Assembly (NCBI RefSeq): GCF_009674665.1
Contig: NZ_WKJD01000021.1
Coordinates: 310,001 to 374,000 of the forward strand
DNA: 64,000 bases
Source of the DNA: Agromyces kandeliae
Lineage (GTDB): Bacteria; Actinomycetota; Actinomycetes; Actinomycetales; Microbacteriaceae
Reading direction: 5' to 3'
The notes beneath the pieces are model-generated. The model worked only from the letters and a program-made list of their open reading frames with translations, was not told where the DNA came from and searched no databases. Positions 25,688-36,070 of this stretch are shown here, piece by piece. A program made the translations under genes and the position numbers. Each line of letters begins with the position of its first letter. Position 1 is the first letter of the stretch.

Positions 25688-26782
25688 TCAGGCGGTGGCG
25701 CCGGCCCGGTTGCGCCCGCCGATCGCGCGCGCGTCGCGGTTGCCCTGGAGGTCCTTGCGGAGCTCCTTCGGCAGCGAGAACATCAGGTCCTCCTCCGCCG
25801 TCTTGACCTCCTCGACCTCGCCGAAGCCGGCGTCCTCGAGCTCGAGGAGGACCTCCTTCACGAGCCCCTCGGGCACGGAGGCGCCGCTCGTGACGCCGAC
25901 GGTCTCGACGCCCTCGAGCCACTCCTGCTTCACCTCGGTCGAGTAGTCGACCCGGTAGGCGGCCTTCGCGCCGTACTCGAGCGCGACCTCGACCAGGCGA
26001 ACGCTGTTCGACGAGTTGGCCGAGCCGACCACGATCACGAGGTCGGCGTCCTGCGCGACTTTCTTGATCGCGACCTGGCGGTTCTGGGTGGCGTAGCAGA
26101 TGTCGTCGGAGGGCGGGTCCTGCAGGTTCGGGAACCGCTCGCGCAGGCGCCGCACGGTCTCCATGGTCTCGTCGACCGACAGCGTGGTCTGCGAGAGCCA
26201 GACGACCTTGTCGGGGTCGCGGACGTCGATGTTCGGCACGTCGTCGGGGCTGTTGACGAGGGTGACGTGGTCGGGCGCCTCGCCGGCGGTCCCCTCGACC
26301 TCCTCGTGGCCCTCGTGGCCGATGAGCAGGATCTCGTAGTCGTCGCGGGCGAAGCGCACGGCCTCCCGGTGCACCTTGGTGACGAGCGGGCAGGTGGCGT
26401 CGATGGCGTGCAGGCCGCGCTCGGCGGCCGAGTTCACGACCGCGGGCGAGACGCCGTGCGCGCTGAAGACCACGTGGGCGCCCTCGGGCACCTCGTCGAC
26501 CTCCTCGACGAAGATCGCGCCGCGCTTCTCGAGCTCGGTCACGACGTGGATGTTGTGCACGATCTGCTTGCGCACGTACACCGGGGCGCCGTAGTGGTCG
26601 AGCGCCTTCTCGACGGCGATCACCGCCCGGTCCACGCCCGCGCAGTAGCCGCGCGGCGCCGCGAGCAGCACCTTCTTGCGTCCCTGGGCGGGGATATCCT
26701 TGAGCCGGCCGCGCACGCTCGGGATCCGAGGCATGCCGAGGTCGATTCGCGGGGCATCCGTCAAGCTCGTCACGGAGGCCAT
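25688..26782 (-). CDS. ispH: 4-hydroxy-3-methylbut-2-enyl diphosphate reductase (IspH)
   Basis: A 364-residue 4Fe-4S enzyme, last step of the MEP isoprenoid pathway, producing IPP and DMAPP. The three cluster cysteines are in [26 protein letters not shown] and [19 protein letters not shown] is the substrate loop. About 20 residues precede the core, as in actinobacteria. Start is ambiguous: ATG 26782 sits inside TAGGATG; if TAGGAT is the -10 box, a leaderless GTG at 26773 would be the true start. It feeds uppS, located 7 kb away. It is divergent from xseA across 37 bases. Confidence 0.97.
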   Translation of the reverse strand: MASVTSLTDAPRIDLGMPRIPSVRGRLKDIPAQGRKKVLLAAPRGYCAGVDRAVIAVEKALDHYGAPVYVRKQIVHNIHVVTELEKRGAIFVEEVDEVPEGAHVVFSAHGVSPAVVNSAAERGLHAIDATCPLVTKVHREAVRFARDDYEILLIGHEGHEEVEGTAGEAPDHVTLVNSPDDVPNIDVRDPDKVVWLSQTTLSVDETMETVRRLRERFPNLQDPPSDDICYATQNRQVAIKKVAQDADLVIVVGSANSSNSVRLVEVALEYGAKAAYRVDYSTEVKQEWLEGVETVGVTSGASVPEGLVKEVLLELEDAGFGEVEEVKTAEEDLMFSLPKELRKDLQGNRDARAIGGRNRAGATA

Positions 26783-26819
26783 CCTACGCGGGCGAAGACG
26801 ACGGGCTGCTGGGAGGCGC

Positions 26820-28043
26820 ATGGCCGAGGGACCGACGACCCGTGAGACGCCCTGGCCCGTCTCGGTGCTCTCGGCGAAGCTCAAGGAGTACCTCGACCGC
26901 CTCGGCACGGTCTGGATCGAGGGCGAGATCACGCAGTGGGGCGTGTCCGCCGGCAACGTCTACGGCAAGCTCAAGGACCTCGAGACGGATGCCACCGTGT
27001 CGTTCACGATCTGGTCGTCGACGCGCGCGAAGCTCACCGAGCAGTTCAAGGCGGGCGACCACGCCGTCGCCCTCGTGAAGCCGAACTGGTGGGTCAAGGG
27101 CGGCTCGCTCACGATGCAGGTCTTCGACCTCAGGCACGTCGGGCTCGGCGACCTGCTCGAGCGGCTCGAGCGGCTGCGCGCGCAGCTCGCCGCAGAGGGC
27201 CTGTTCGCCGCCGAGCGCAAGCGGCCGCTGCCGTTCCTGCCGCAGGTCATCGGACTGGTCACGGGCCGGGAAAGCGACGCCGAGAAGGACGTCGTGCGCA
27301 ACGCGCGCCTGCGCTGGCCGGCGGTCGAGTTCCGGATGGCCTATGCGGCCGTGCAGGGCGACCGGTGCGCGCCCGAGGTGGCCGGAGCCATCCGTCGCCT
27401 CGATGCGGACCCGGACGTCGACGTCATCATCGTCGCCCGCGGCGGCGGCGACTTCCAGAACCTGCTGGGATTCAGCGACGAACGCGTCGTGCGGGCCGCG
27501 GCCGCGGCGTCCACCCCCGTCGTCAGCGCGATCGGGCACGAGGCCGACCGGCCGCTGCTCGACGAGGTCGCAGACCTGAGGGCGTCGACGCCGACGGATG
27601 CCGCGAAGCGCGTCGTGCCCGACGTCGCCGAGGAGCTCATCCGGGTCGAACAGGCCCGCGCGCGCCTGCGCATGCGCGTCACCACCCTCGTGAACCACGA
27701 GATCGACCGACTCGGGCACCTGCGGAGCCGCCCGGCGCTCGCCGACCCGGGGTGGATGGTCGACCGGCGCGCCGAGGAGGTCACCCGCTGGGTCGCGCGC
27801 GGCAGCGAGCTCGCCGAGCGCGCGATCGAGCGCGCCGCGACGCGCGTCGTGGAGCTCCGGTCGCAGCTGCGCGCACTCTCCCCGCTCGCGACGCTCGAGC
27901 GCGGGTACGCGATCGTCCAGCGCGAGCACGACGGGGTCCTGACGAACCCCGAGCAGGCCCCGGCGGGCACGCCGCTCCGGATCACGCTCGCCGAGGGGCG
28001 TCTCGGGGCGACATCTCGGGGAGCGGTCGGCGACGCCGAATAG
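26820..28043 (+). CDS. xseA: Exodeoxyribonuclease VII large subunit
   Basis: A 407-residue nuclease subunit that degrades single-stranded DNA from either end and works with XseB in repair. The N-terminal OB-fold includes [11 protein letters not shown] and [16 protein letters not shown]; the catalytic domain includes [36 protein letters not shown] and [27 protein letters not shown] (described by its ends SAIGHE and PTDAA). A helical linker and the C-terminal segment LERGYAIV complete the family layout. ATG 26820 has GGGAGG upstream. The xseB start follows one base after the stop. Confidence 0.97.
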   Translation: MAEGPTTRETPWPVSVLSAKLKEYLDRLGTVWIEGEITQWGVSAGNVYGKLKDLETDATVSFTIWSSTRAKLTEQFKAGDHAVALVKPNWWVKGGSLTMQVFDLRHVGLGDLLERLERLRAQLAAEGLFAAERKRPLPFLPQVIGLVTGRESDAEKDVVRNARLRWPAVEFRMAYAAVQGDRCAPEVAGAIRRLDADPDVDVIIVARGGGDFQNLLGFSDERVVRAAAAASTPVVSAIGHEADRPLLDEVADLRASTPTDAAKRVVPDVAEELIRVEQARARLRMRVTTLVNHEIDRLGHLRSRPALADPGWMVDRRAEEVTRWVARGSELAERAIERAATRVVELRSQLRALSPLATLERGYAIVQREHDGVLTNPEQAPAGTPLRITLAEGRLGATSRGAVGDAE

Positions 28044-28044
28044 A

Positions 28045-28320
28045 ATGCCCTCCATGCCCCCTGCCTCCACGGATGTCGCCGAGCTCAGCTACGAGCAGGC
28101 CCGCGACGAGCTCGTGCGCGTCGTCGCCGAGCTCGAGCAGGGCTCCGCGACCCTCGAGCAGTCGCTCGCGCTGTGGGAGCGCGGCGAGGCACTGGCGCAG
28201 CGCTGCGAGGAGTGGCTCGTGGGCGCCAAGGCCCGCCTCGACGCCGCGCGTGCCGGAGCGGCCGGTACGCGCGCGGCCTCCGCGTCGGACGCACCCGACC
28301 TCGACGGCGGCGAGGCGTGA
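28045..28320 (+). CDS. xseB: Exodeoxyribonuclease VII small subunit
   Basis: A 91-residue subunit with the XseB signature [37 protein letters not shown] (ends [10 protein letters not shown] and LWERGEAL), which forms two helices that bind XseA. Start ATG 28045 is taken one base after the xseA stop; ATG 28054, three codons later, is equally plausible. The C-terminal 20 residues are Ala/Asp-rich. The stop overlaps the next start by one base (TGATG). Confidence 0.95.
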   Translation: MPSMPPASTDVAELSYEQARDELVRVVAELEQGSATLEQSLALWERGEALAQRCEEWLVGAKARLDAARAGAAGTRAASASDAPDLDGGEA

Positions 28321-28961
28321 TGGCCGCGCGCGCCCCGCGGGTCGTCGCCGAACTGGGCCGCCCCGAGACCCCGCAGGAGACGGCCGACCGCAGGGCCGAG
28401 CAGTCCCGCAAGCACCGCGAACGGCAGACGCTGCGGAACCTCATCGGCTCGCTCCTGGCGTGCGTCGCGGTCGTCGCCCTCATCGTGCTGCTCGTCCCGC
28501 GCAGCGACACCCCGATCGACCGCGACATCGACGTGTCCGCGGTCGCCGCGCAGGCGCAGGTCGGCATCGACGCGCCGCTCGCCGTGCCCGACCTGCCCGA
28601 CGGGTGGCGTTCGAATGCCGCGGAGCTCCGTACGCGCGACGCCGACGGCATCACCGCGTGGTACGCGGGCTACCTCACCCCGAGCGACGAGTACGCGGGG
28701 CTCTACCAGGGGCTCGGGGCGAACCCGACCTGGACCGCCGAGCTGCTGGACAACACGATCGCCACCGGCGTCGTCACGATCGACGGCGTCGAGTGGACCG
28801 TCTACGACAACCGCGAGACCGACGCCGACGTCGGCAACGCGCGATACGGGCTCGTGACCGAGGCGGGCGAGAGCACCTTCGTGGTGCTCGGCACCGCGAC
28901 CCCCGAGGAGTTCGAGACCCTCGCCGGCGCACTCGCGCCGGCGATCGACGCGCAGCGCTGA
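28320..28961 (+). CDS. DUF4245 domain membrane-anchored protein
   Basis: A 213-residue protein: a basic cytoplasmic N-terminus, one membrane helix near residues 41-60 followed by VPRSDTP, and a domain outside the membrane with LPDGWRSNAAELR, ITAWYAGYLTPS and EWTVYDNRE. This matches DUF4245, a conserved actinobacterial family usually found next to xseB, without assigned function. The overlap TGATG with xseB makes it part of the xseAB operon. Confidence 0.9.
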   Translation: MAARAPRVVAELGRPETPQETADRRAEQSRKHRERQTLRNLIGSLLACVAVVALIVLLVPRSDTPIDRDIDVSAVAAQAQVGIDAPLAVPDLPDGWRSNAAELRTRDADGITAWYAGYLTPSDEYAGLYQGLGANPTWTAELLDNTIATGVVTIDGVEWTVYDNRETDADVGNARYGLVTEAGESTFVVLGTATPEEFETLAGALAPAIDAQR

Positions 28962-28972
28962 GAGGAGCGGCC

Positions 28973-29626
28973 GTGAGCAAGTCCGCACCCGTACGACCGA
29001 CGACCCCCGCCGAGACGTGGCGGGAGCTGCGTGCCGGCAATGCCCGGTTCGTGGCCGGAGCCCCCCTGCACCCGCGACAGGACGTCGACCGCCGCACCGA
29101 GCTGGCGAACCACCAGCGGCCGCTCGTCGCGATCTTCGGTTGCAGCGACTCGCGCCTGTCCGCCGAGATCATCTTCGACGTCGGCCTCGGCGACGCCTTC
29201 GTGGTCCGCAACGCCGGACAGGTCCCCTCGGACTCGGTGCTCGGCTCGCTCGAGTACGCCGTCGCCGTCCTCGGCGTCCCGCTGATCCTCGTGCTCGGCC
29301 ACGACGAGTGCGGAGCGGTGCGCGCCGCGATCGACTCGCAGGCGGAGGACGCCGCGCCGCTGCCCGCCCACATCCGGGGCATCGTCGACGAGATCGTGCC
29401 CGCCGTGCGCAAGGTCGCCGGGGTCGAGGAGGGACCGATCTCGCCCGACCACCTCGACGCCGGGTACGTCGGGCGCGAGCATCTCCGCAACGCCGTGTCG
29501 CAGCTGCTCGAGCGCTCCGAGGTGATCAGCGACGCGATCGCAGCGGGTACGCTGGCAGTCGTCGGCGCGAACTACCGCCTGCTCGAGGGCCGCGCCGAGA
29601 CCGACGTCGTCGTCGGTCGCATCTGA
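28973..29626 (+). CDS. Beta-class carbonic anhydrase
   Basis: A 217-residue zinc enzyme interconverting CO2 and bicarbonate. Zinc ligands are visible in [12 protein letters not shown] (Cys; Asp-Arg dyad) and LGHDECGAV (His and Cys), with VVRNAGQ between. It supplies bicarbonate for carboxylations. The first 25 residues contain [14 protein letters not shown], a common opening in actinobacterial enzymes. GTG 28973 has AGGAG six bases upstream and lies 11 bases after DUF4245, so it belongs to the xse operon or a long transcript. Confidence 0.96.
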   Translation: MSKSAPVRPTTPAETWRELRAGNARFVAGAPLHPRQDVDRRTELANHQRPLVAIFGCSDSRLSAEIIFDVGLGDAFVVRNAGQVPSDSVLGSLEYAVAVLGVPLILVLGHDECGAVRAAIDSQAEDAAPLPAHIRGIVDEIVPAVRKVAGVEEGPISPDHLDAGYVGREHLRNAVSQLLERSEVISDAIAAGTLAVVGANYRLLEGRAETDVVVGRI

Positions 29627-29684
29627 CGCCGCCGGCGGCATCCCACCGCCGCGCCGCACGTTCCGAATCGAAGGGGAGCACACC

Positions 29685-31100
29685 GTGGTGGACAACGCCG
29701 CCGACTACCGGATCGAACACGACACGATGGGCGAGGTGCGGGTCCCCGCCGCCGCGCTCTATCGCGCGCAGACCCAGCGCGCGGTCGAGAACTTCCCGAT
29801 CTCGGGCTCCGGTCTCGAGCGCGCCCAGATCGCGGCGCTCGCCCGCATCAAGAAGTCCGCGGCGCTCGCCAACGCCCGCCTCGGGGTCCTGGACCGCCAG
29901 CTCGCGCAGGCGATCGCGGATGCCGCCGACGAGGTCATCGCGGGAGCGCACGGCTTCACCGAGCACTTCCCGGTCGACGTGTACCAGACCGGCTCCGGCA
30001 CGTCCTCGAACATGAACATGAACGAGGTGCTCGCGACGATCGCGACCCAGAAGCTCGGCAGCGCGGTCCACCCGAACGACCATGTCAACGCCTCGCAGTC
30101 GTCCAACGACGTCTTCCCCACCTCGGTCCACATCGCCGTGACCGCCGCGCTCATCGACGACCTCATCCCCGCGCTCGACCACCTCGCGGTGGCGCTCGAG
30201 GCCAAGGCGGAGGCGTGGGCCGGCGTCGTCAAGGCCGGCCGCACGCACCTCATGGACGCCACGCCCGTGACGCTCGGGCAGGAGTTCGGCGGCTACGCCC
30301 GCCAGGTCCGCCTCGGCATCGAGCGCGTCCGAACGGCGCTCCCCCGCGTCGCCGAGGTGCCGCTCGGCGGCACCGCAGTCGGCACCGGCATCAACACGCC
30401 GGCGGGCTTCCCGCAGCTCGTGATCGAGCTGCTCCAGCAGGAGACCGAGCTGCCGATCACCGAGGCCGCCGACCACTTCGAGGCGCAGGCGAACCGCGAC
30501 GGCCTGGTCGACGCGTCGGGCGCCCTGCGCACGATCGCCGTGAGCCTCACGAAGATCTGCAACGACCTCCGCTGGATGGGCTCGGGCCCGAACACCGGCC
30601 TCGGCGAGCTGTTGATCCCCGACCTGCAGCCCGGCTCGTCGATCATGCCCGGCAAGGTGAACCCCGTCGTGCCCGAGGCCGTGCTGATGGTCGCCTCGCG
30701 CGTGGTCGGCAACGACGCCACCATCGCGTGGGCCGGCGCCTCCGGGTCGTTCGAGCTCAACGTGCAGATCCCGGTGATGGGCACCGCCCTCCTCGAGTCG
30801 ATCCGCCTGCTCTCGAGCTCGGTGCGGGTGCTCGCCGACAAGACCGTCGACGGCCTCCGGGTCAACGAGGCGCGCACGACGGCGCTCGCCGGCATGTCTC
30901 CCTCGATCGTGACGCCGCTCAACAAGGCCATCGGCTACGAGGCTGCTGCGAAGATCGCGAAGCACTCGGTGGCAAAGGGCATCACGGTCCGCGAGGCCGT
31001 GATCGAGCTCGGCCACGTCGAGCGCGGCGACCTGACCGAGGCCGAGCTCGACGAGGCGCTCGACCTGCTCTCGATGACGCGTCCTCCGCAGCAGGGCTGA
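29685..31100 (+). CDS. fumC: Class II fumarate hydratase
   Basis: A 471-residue TCA-cycle enzyme interconverting fumarate and L-malate without an iron-sulfur cluster. Motifs are [29 protein letters not shown] and the superfamily signature [12 protein letters not shown]. Length is typical for the homotetrameric form. GTG 29685 has GAAGGGGAG about eight bases upstream. An 18-bp hairpin follows, ending the rightward run that begins at xseA. Confidence 0.98.
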   Translation: MVDNAADYRIEHDTMGEVRVPAAALYRAQTQRAVENFPISGSGLERAQIAALARIKKSAALANARLGVLDRQLAQAIADAADEVIAGAHGFTEHFPVDVYQTGSGTSSNMNMNEVLATIATQKLGSAVHPNDHVNASQSSNDVFPTSVHIAVTAALIDDLIPALDHLAVALEAKAEAWAGVVKAGRTHLMDATPVTLGQEFGGYARQVRLGIERVRTALPRVAEVPLGGTAVGTGINTPAGFPQLVIELLQQETELPITEAADHFEAQANRDGLVDASGALRTIAVSLTKICNDLRWMGSGPNTGLGELLIPDLQPGSSIMPGKVNPVVPEAVLMVASRVVGNDATIAWAGASGSFELNVQIPVMGTALLESIRLLSSSVRVLADKTVDGLRVNEARTTALAGMSPSIVTPLNKAIGYEAAAKIAKHSVAKGITVREAVIELGHVERGDLTEAELDEALDLLSMTRPPQQG

Positions 31101-31126
31101 GCCCGCGGCATCCGCTCGACGCACGC

Positions 31127-31166
31127 GACGACGGCCCCGGAACCTCGCGGTTCCGGGGCCGTCGTC
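31127..31166. terminator. Strong bidirectional terminator between fumC and the PhoH gene
   Basis: A perfect 18-bp stem (31127-31144 with 31149-31166), loop TCGC; the arms begin GACGACGGCC and end GGCCGTCGTC. It lies between the convergent fumC and phoH-like genes. Confidence 0.85.
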
Positions 31167-31182
31167 CGTCGGCGGGCGGGTG

Positions 31183-32571
31183 TCAGGCCAGCTCGCCGCC
31201 GTCGAGCATCTCGGAGACGAGCGCGGCGATGGCGGACCGCTCCGACCTGGTGAGCGTGATGTGGGCGAACAGCGGATGTCCCTTCAGCGTCTCGATCACG
31301 CTCGCGACGCCGTCGTGGCGGCCGACGCGGAGGTTGTCGCGCTGCGCGACGTCGTGGGTGAGCACGACGCGCGAGTTCTGGCCGACGCGACTGAGGACGG
31401 TGAGCAGGACGTTCCGCTCGAGCGACTGCGCCTCGTCGACGATCACGTAGGCGTCGTGGAGCGACCGGCCGCGGATGTGCGTGAGCGGCAGCACCTCGAG
31501 GATGCCGCGGTCGACGACCTCGTCGAGGACGTTGTCGGAGACGAGCGCGCCGAGCGTGTCGAACACCGCCTGCGCCCACGGGTTCATCTTCTCGCCCTGG
31601 TCGCCGGGCAGGTAGCCGAGCTCCTGGCCGCCGACCGCGTAGAGCGGTCGGAACACCATGATCTTCTTGTGCTGCTGTCGTTCGAGCACGGCCTCGAGAC
31701 CCGCGCAGAGCGCCAGCGCCGACTTGCCGGTTCCCGCACGGCCGCCGAGCGAGACGATCCCGACCTCGGGATCGAGCAGGAGGTCGATGGCCAGCCGCTG
31801 CTCGGCCGATCGACCGTGCACGCCGAACGCCTCGCGATCGCCCCGGACCAGGCGCACCTCTCGGTCGCCGACGACGCGCGCGAGCGCCGACCCGCGATCG
31901 GAGTGGATCACGAGGCCCGTGTTCACCGGCATGCCCGCGACGGTCGCCGTCTCGAGCTGCTCGTGCTCGTAGAGCTTCGCCATGTCGTTGGAGCCGAGGT
32001 CGACCTCGGCCATGCCGGTCCAGCCGGAGTCGACGGCGAGCTCGGCGCGGTACTCCTGAGCGTCGAGGCCGATCGAGGCGGCCTTGATCCGCAGGGGAAG
32101 GTCCTTCGAGACGACGGTCACCGCGACGCCGTCGTTCGAGAGGTTCATCGCGCACGCGAGGATTCGCGAGTCGTTGTCGGCCAGCTGCAGTCCGCTGGGC
32201 AGCACCGACAGGCTCGAGTGGTTCAGCTCGACCCGGAGGGAACCCCCGTCGCCGACGGGGATCGGGAAGTCGAGTCGCTCGTGCTGCACGCGGAGGTCGT
32301 CGAGCAGCCGCAGCGCGGCCCGGGCGAAGTACCCGATCTCGGGGTCGTTGCGCTTGGCCTCGAGCTCCGTGATGACCACGACCGGCAGCACCACGGGGTG
32401 CTCCGCGAATCGGAACAGGGCACGCGGGTCCGAGAGCAGGACCGACGTGTCCAGCACGTAGGTCCGTTCGTCCTGCGCGGCACCCCCGGGTGACGCCGCT
32501 CCGGGTCGACGCTGGTGCTGCGCGTCCGGCTCGACCGGTCCGAGGGGCTTGATGGGATCGACAGAGGTCAC
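31183..32571 (-). CDS. PIN domain-PhoH ATPase fusion protein
   Basis: A 462-residue protein of the YlaK/PhoH2 type. Residues about 37-180 form a PIN RNase domain with the acidic residues of [20 protein letters not shown] and [10 protein letters not shown]. The C-terminal half is a PhoH P-loop ATPase/helicase with Walker [33 protein letters not shown] and Walker [10 protein letters not shown]. PhoH2 proteins unwind and cut RNA, and the fusion is viewed as a toxin-antitoxin-like RNA helicase-nuclease. GTG 32571 has AGGAG six bases upstream. No separate antitoxin gene is visible beside it. Confidence 0.94.
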   Translation of the reverse strand: MTSVDPIKPLGPVEPDAQHQRRPGAASPGGAAQDERTYVLDTSVLLSDPRALFRFAEHPVVLPVVVITELEAKRNDPEIGYFARAALRLLDDLRVQHERLDFPIPVGDGGSLRVELNHSSLSVLPSGLQLADNDSRILACAMNLSNDGVAVTVVSKDLPLRIKAASIGLDAQEYRAELAVDSGWTGMAEVDLGSNDMAKLYEHEQLETATVAGMPVNTGLVIHSDRGSALARVVGDREVRLVRGDREAFGVHGRSAEQRLAIDLLLDPEVGIVSLGGRAGTGKSALALCAGLEAVLERQQHKKIMVFRPLYAVGGQELGYLPGDQGEKMNPWAQAVFDTLGALVSDNVLDEVVDRGILEVLPLTHIRGRSLHDAYVIVDEAQSLERNVLLTVLSRVGQNSRVVLTHDVAQRDNLRVGRHDGVASVIETLKGHPLFAHITLTRSERSAIAALVSEMLDGGELA

Positions 32572-32745
32572 GACCGCTCCTGCCCCGAGCTCTCGCTCGG
32601 CTCACGCGCCGGCCGGCGATCCTCCCACGAGCGGTTCACGAGCCGACTCGACCGGGCGCCTTGCCCGATGTCCTGACGGTACGTCCGACCGGCGACATCC
32701 GCAGAAGCGACACGCGGCGCGACATCCGCTGTTCACAATCGAGGG

Positions 32746-33864
32746 TCAGTACGCGGCCGCGGTGTTGAACGAGACGAAGGCGCCGCGCAGCATCTCGACG
32801 GTCTCCTCGTCGAGCGCGGCGTGCACGCTGAGTCGAACGGTACCGAGGCGGGTCGTCGTGGTGAGCCCGTGGTTGTGCAGCGACGCGGTGAGCACCGTGA
32901 CCTGCTCGGGTTCGGGCTCGAGCACGACGATGCCAGCGCGCTCCCGCTCGTCGCGGGAGCTCGCGACCGGGACCGCGAACTCGTCGGCGAGGTCGATCAC
33001 GCGGCTGACATTCTCGGCCACCCGCGAGTTGACCGCCTCGACGCCGACCTCGGAGAGCTCCTCGAGCACGGCCGCGAAGCGGGCTCCCGCGATCGGGTCG
33101 GGGTTCGACACGCGGAACGCCCGAGCGCCCGGTGCCGGCGACGGCACCTCGTCCCACACCTCGTCGTCGACGGTGCCGGTGTACCCGGAGAACACGGGCG
33201 TGAGCCGCTCGGCCGCACGCTCGGAGAGCGCCATGACGCCCGTCCCCCAACCGGCCCGACACCACTTCTGCCCGCCGCTCACGACGACGTCGGCGACCTC
33301 CCACGGCGCATCGACGATGCCGAAGCCCTGGATCGCGTCGACGATGAGCAGCCGGTCGCCGATCACCTGCCGGATGCCCTCGAGGTCGCAGAGGTACCCG
33401 GTGCGGCTGTCGACGAGGCTCACCGCGACCGCGGCGACGTTCGCCTCGAGCTGCTCGCGGATCAGTCCCGGGGTCACCTTGCCGTGATCGGTCTCGAGCC
33501 ACGCGGGCTGCACCGAGTGCAGCGCCTCGTTCGCGCGCACGGCGGCGATCGGCACGCTCGGGAACTCGGCGGGCGAGAGCAGCACCGTGCCCGTGAGCCC
33601 GAACATCGCGTGCATGAGCCCCGTGGTCGTGTTCGGGATCGCGACGATGCGGTCGGCGGCGATCCCGGTCAGGGCGGATGCCGCGTCGCGGAGCCTGCGG
33701 TCCTGGTCGCGGAACGCGTCCATGCTGCCGTGCCGGGCGCGCTCGAGCACCTGCGTGAACGCCAGGGTCTCCTCGGCGGCGACGCGGGCCAGCGGGCCGA
33801 CGCGTGCGAAGTCGAGGTAGCCGGGCTCCTCGCCGAACCCGGCCAGGTAGTCGTCCATGCTCAC
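32746..33864 (-). CDS. Aminotransferase class V-fold PLP enzyme
   Basis: A 372-residue PLP-dependent protein of the NifS/isopenicillin-epimerase fold. The cofactor lysine is in SGGQKWCRAGWG, the Asp contacting the pyridine nitrogen in LLIVDAIQGFG. IPNTTTGLMHA is the phosphate-binding turn. There is no cysteine-desulfurase loop with an active-site Cys, so a transaminase, lyase or epimerase is more likely. GTG 33864 is preceded by AAGGGGG; ATG 33858 is an alternative. A 175-base gap without recognisable features separates it from the phoH start. The substrate is unknown. Confidence 0.85.
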   Translation of the reverse strand: MSMDDYLAGFGEEPGYLDFARVGPLARVAAEETLAFTQVLERARHGSMDAFRDQDRRLRDAASALTGIAADRIVAIPNTTTGLMHAMFGLTGTVLLSPAEFPSVPIAAVRANEALHSVQPAWLETDHGKVTPGLIREQLEANVAAVAVSLVDSRTGYLCDLEGIRQVIGDRLLIVDAIQGFGIVDAPWEVADVVVSGGQKWCRAGWGTGVMALSERAAERLTPVFSGYTGTVDDEVWDEVPSPAPGARAFRVSNPDPIAGARFAAVLEELSEVGVEAVNSRVAENVSRVIDLADEFAVPVASSRDERERAGIVVLEPEPEQVTVLTASLHNHGLTTTTRLGTVRLSVHAALDEETVEMLRGAFVSFNTAAAY

Positions 33865-33925
33865 GTGCGGTGCCCCCTTCTCCGAGGCATATCCTGACAG
33901 AATCCTGATCGGATCGTGAGCGCCG

Positions 33926-34711
33926 TCAACCGCCGAACCGTCGGTGCCGGCGCGTGTAGTCGCGGACGGCGCGCAGGAAGTCGACCTCGCGGAGGTCGGG
34001 TCCGAGCGCCTCGACGAAGTAGAACTCGCTGTGCGCGGCCTGCCACAGCATGAAGTCGCTGAGACGCTGCTCGCCCGACGTGCGGATCACGAGGTCGGGG
34101 TCGGGCTGGCCGCCGGTGTAGAGGTGCTCCCCGATGAGCTCGGGCGTGAGCGATTCCGCGAGGTCCTCGAGGCTGCGGCCCTCGGCGTGATGGGATGCCA
34201 CGATCGAGCGCATCGCATCCGTGATCTCGCGCCGGCCTCCGTAGCCGACGGCGAGGTTCACGTGCAGGCCCTTCTTGCCCTCGGTCCGATGCTCGGCGGC
34301 GTCGAGCGCGGCGACGAGCGGCCCCGGGAGGCCGGCGTCCGATCCGACGTGCTGGACGCGCCAGTCACGGTAGTGGCTGAGCTCCTCGGCGAGCTCGGCG
34401 ATGATCTCGATGAGGTCGGCGAGCTCCTCGGACGTGCGATTGCCGAGGTTGTCGGACGAGAGCAGGTAGAGGGTCACCACCGAGATACCGAGGTCGTCGC
34501 ACCACTCGAGGAACTCGCGCATCTTCGCGGCGCCGGCACGGTGGCCGTGCGCGGCGGAGTCGTACCCGAGTTGTCTCGCCCATCGACGGTTGCCGTCGAT
34601 GATCATGGCCACGTGTCGTGGCAGTTCCGCCTCGTCGAGTTCGCGGCGGAGCCGATTCTGGTAGAGCCGATAGAGAAGGCCGCGACCGGGGCGCTGATCG
34701 CTCGTCTGCAC
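33926..34711 (-). CDS. uppS: Isoprenyl transferase (cis-prenyl diphosphate synthase)
   Basis: A 261-residue cis-prenyltransferase that extends farnesyl or related diphosphates with IPP to make the lipid carrier for cell-wall polymers. The catalytic Asp is in HVAMIIDGNRRWA; TLYLLSSDNLGNR and DLVIRTSGEQRLSDFMLWQ are the other signature blocks, and ALGPDLREVDF lies at the end. Actinobacteria often have two such enzymes, making C15 or C50 products, so chain length is not decided. GTG 34711 follows TAGCGT by six bases with no Shine-Dalgarno. It is divergent from trhA. Confidence 0.96.
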   Translation of the reverse strand: MQTSDQRPGRGLLYRLYQNRLRRELDEAELPRHVAMIIDGNRRWARQLGYDSAAHGHRAGAAKMREFLEWCDDLGISVVTLYLLSSDNLGNRTSEELADLIEIIAELAEELSHYRDWRVQHVGSDAGLPGPLVAALDAAEHRTEGKKGLHVNLAVGYGGRREITDAMRSIVASHHAEGRSLEDLAESLTPELIGEHLYTGGQPDPDLVIRTSGEQRLSDFMLWQAAHSEFYFVEALGPDLREVDFLRAVRDYTRRHRRFGG

Positions 34712-34786
34712 CCGACCACGCTACTCCCCCGCGCGCGTTCGGACACTCACAGCCAGCCGTGATGGGCCTCCCCCTACGCTGTCAGC

Positions 34787-35584
34787 ATGACCCAGCGCGA
34801 ACCCGAGGACGTCGCCGAGCACCTGCACCGACCGGCGGCCGAGCTCGATCGCGCCGACGCCGCGGTCGCCGCTGACGAGCGCCTCGGCCCCGACATCCCG
34901 AACCTGCCCCTCATCGACGCGTCGCCCGAGAATCCGGCCGACATCAAGCCGACGTGGCGCGGGTGGATCCACGCGGGCACGTTCCCCGTCGCTATCGCGG
35001 CGGGCATCGTGCTCATCGCGCTCGCCGACGGCGCGGCCGCGAAGTGGGCGTCCGCGGTGTTCATGCTCACCTCGATGCTGCTCTTCGGCAACTCCGCGCT
35101 CTACCACCGGTTCGACTGGAAGCCGCGCACCAAGGTGATCCTGAAGCGGATCGACCACGCGAACATCTTCCTGCTCATCGCAGGCACGTACACGCCGCTG
35201 GCCATCCTGGCGCTGCCGCCCGAGAAGGGCTGGCTGCTCCTCGGCCTGGTGTGGGCCGGCGCGCTCATCGGCATCGCGTTCCGCGTGTTCTGGATCGGCG
35301 CACCGCGCTGGCTGTACGTGCCGATCTACGTCCTGCTCGGCTGGGCCGCCGTGATGTACCTCGGCGACCTCCTCGCGGCGAGCGTGGCGATGATGGTGCT
35401 CGTCATCGTCGGCGGACTGCTCTACACGGGGGGCGCGGTCGTCTACGGCTTGAAGAAGCCCAACCCGTGGCCGGGCCACTTCGGCTTCCACGAGATCTTC
35501 CACGTGTGCACGGTGCTCGCGTTCATGTGCCATTGGACGGCGACGCTGCTCATCGCGATCGACCCCGCGTACCACGCGGGCTGA
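34787..35584 (+). CDS. PAQR/hemolysin III family membrane protein
   Basis: A 265-residue protein. About 60 polar residues precede seven membrane helices. Family motifs are NSALYHRF, IDHANIFLLIAGTYTPL and GFHEIFHV, whose Ser, Asp and His residues form a zinc site. TrhA members control fluidity-linked membrane homeostasis or resemble progestin/adiponectin receptors. The N-terminus is longer than in hemolysin III of other phyla. ATG 34787 follows TACGCT by six bases without Shine-Dalgarno, so translation is probably leaderless. Confidence 0.93.
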   Translation: MTQREPEDVAEHLHRPAAELDRADAAVAADERLGPDIPNLPLIDASPENPADIKPTWRGWIHAGTFPVAIAAGIVLIALADGAAAKWASAVFMLTSMLLFGNSALYHRFDWKPRTKVILKRIDHANIFLLIAGTYTPLAILALPPEKGWLLLGLVWAGALIGIAFRVFWIGAPRWLYVPIYVLLGWAAVMYLGDLLAASVAMMVLVIVGGLLYTGGAVVYGLKKPNPWPGHFGFHEIFHVCTVLAFMCHWTATLLIAIDPAYHAG

Positions 35585-35606
35585 CGGGCGGGCCACGTCG
35601 GCCGCG

Positions 35607-35632
35607 GACCGGGCCGGTCGACCGGCCCGGTC
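35607..35632. terminator. Bidirectional terminator, perfect 26-bp palindrome
   Basis: GACCGGGCCGGTC (35607-35619) followed directly by its complement GACCGGCCCGGTC (35620-35632). It lies between the convergent PAQR gene (ends 35584) and a small membrane protein gene (ends 35636). Confidence 0.7.
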
Positions 35633-35635
35633 CTG

Positions 35636-35956
35636 CTAGCGCTCGTCGCGGTCGGCCGGCGGGGCATCGGATGCCGGGGCATCCGCCTGCGTCGCATCGC
35701 CCTCGTCGACCGACGTGTCGCCGCCGGCCTCGGCTTCGGCCGCGGCGGCCTCCTCGGCCGCGATCCGCTCGCGCGCCTCGGCCCGGTAGTTGACCCGTCG
35801 GATGCGTCGGACCATGTCGAGCACGAGCAGCAGCACCGCGACCATGATCAGGATGGTGGCGATGAACCCCACCACGCCGGGCGTGACGTCGTTCGGGTCG
35901 AACTCCTCCTCGGCGGCCGCGACGAGCGTGAGCGCCGACGCGAGCGCGGGGCTCAT
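35636..35956 (-). CDS. Small single-pass membrane protein
   Basis: A 106-residue protein: a short N-terminus with EEEFDPNDVTPG, one helix near residues 28-48, a basic RRIRRVNYRAEARERI segment and an acidic Ala-rich tail. The TPG-helix-basic pattern is common among conserved Microbacteriaceae hypothetical proteins near DUF4307/greA. No function is known. ATG 35956. The 114 bases between it and the divergent DUF4307 gene hold TAGGCT-like boxes but nothing certain. Confidence 0.7.
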   Translation of the reverse strand: MSPALASALTLVAAAEEEFDPNDVTPGVVGFIATILIMVAVLLLVLDMVRRIRRVNYRAEARERIAAEEAAAAEAEAGGDTSVDEGDATQADAPASDAPPADRDER

Positions 35957-36070
35957 CGACGGTCTCCGCGGATGGTGACGGCGGGCGCGACGAGCATCGG
36001 ATTCCCTTCAGGGACGGCGGGTTAGGCTGGGAGCCAAGCCTAGACGATCCACCCGGGAAGGAGCCGCGCG

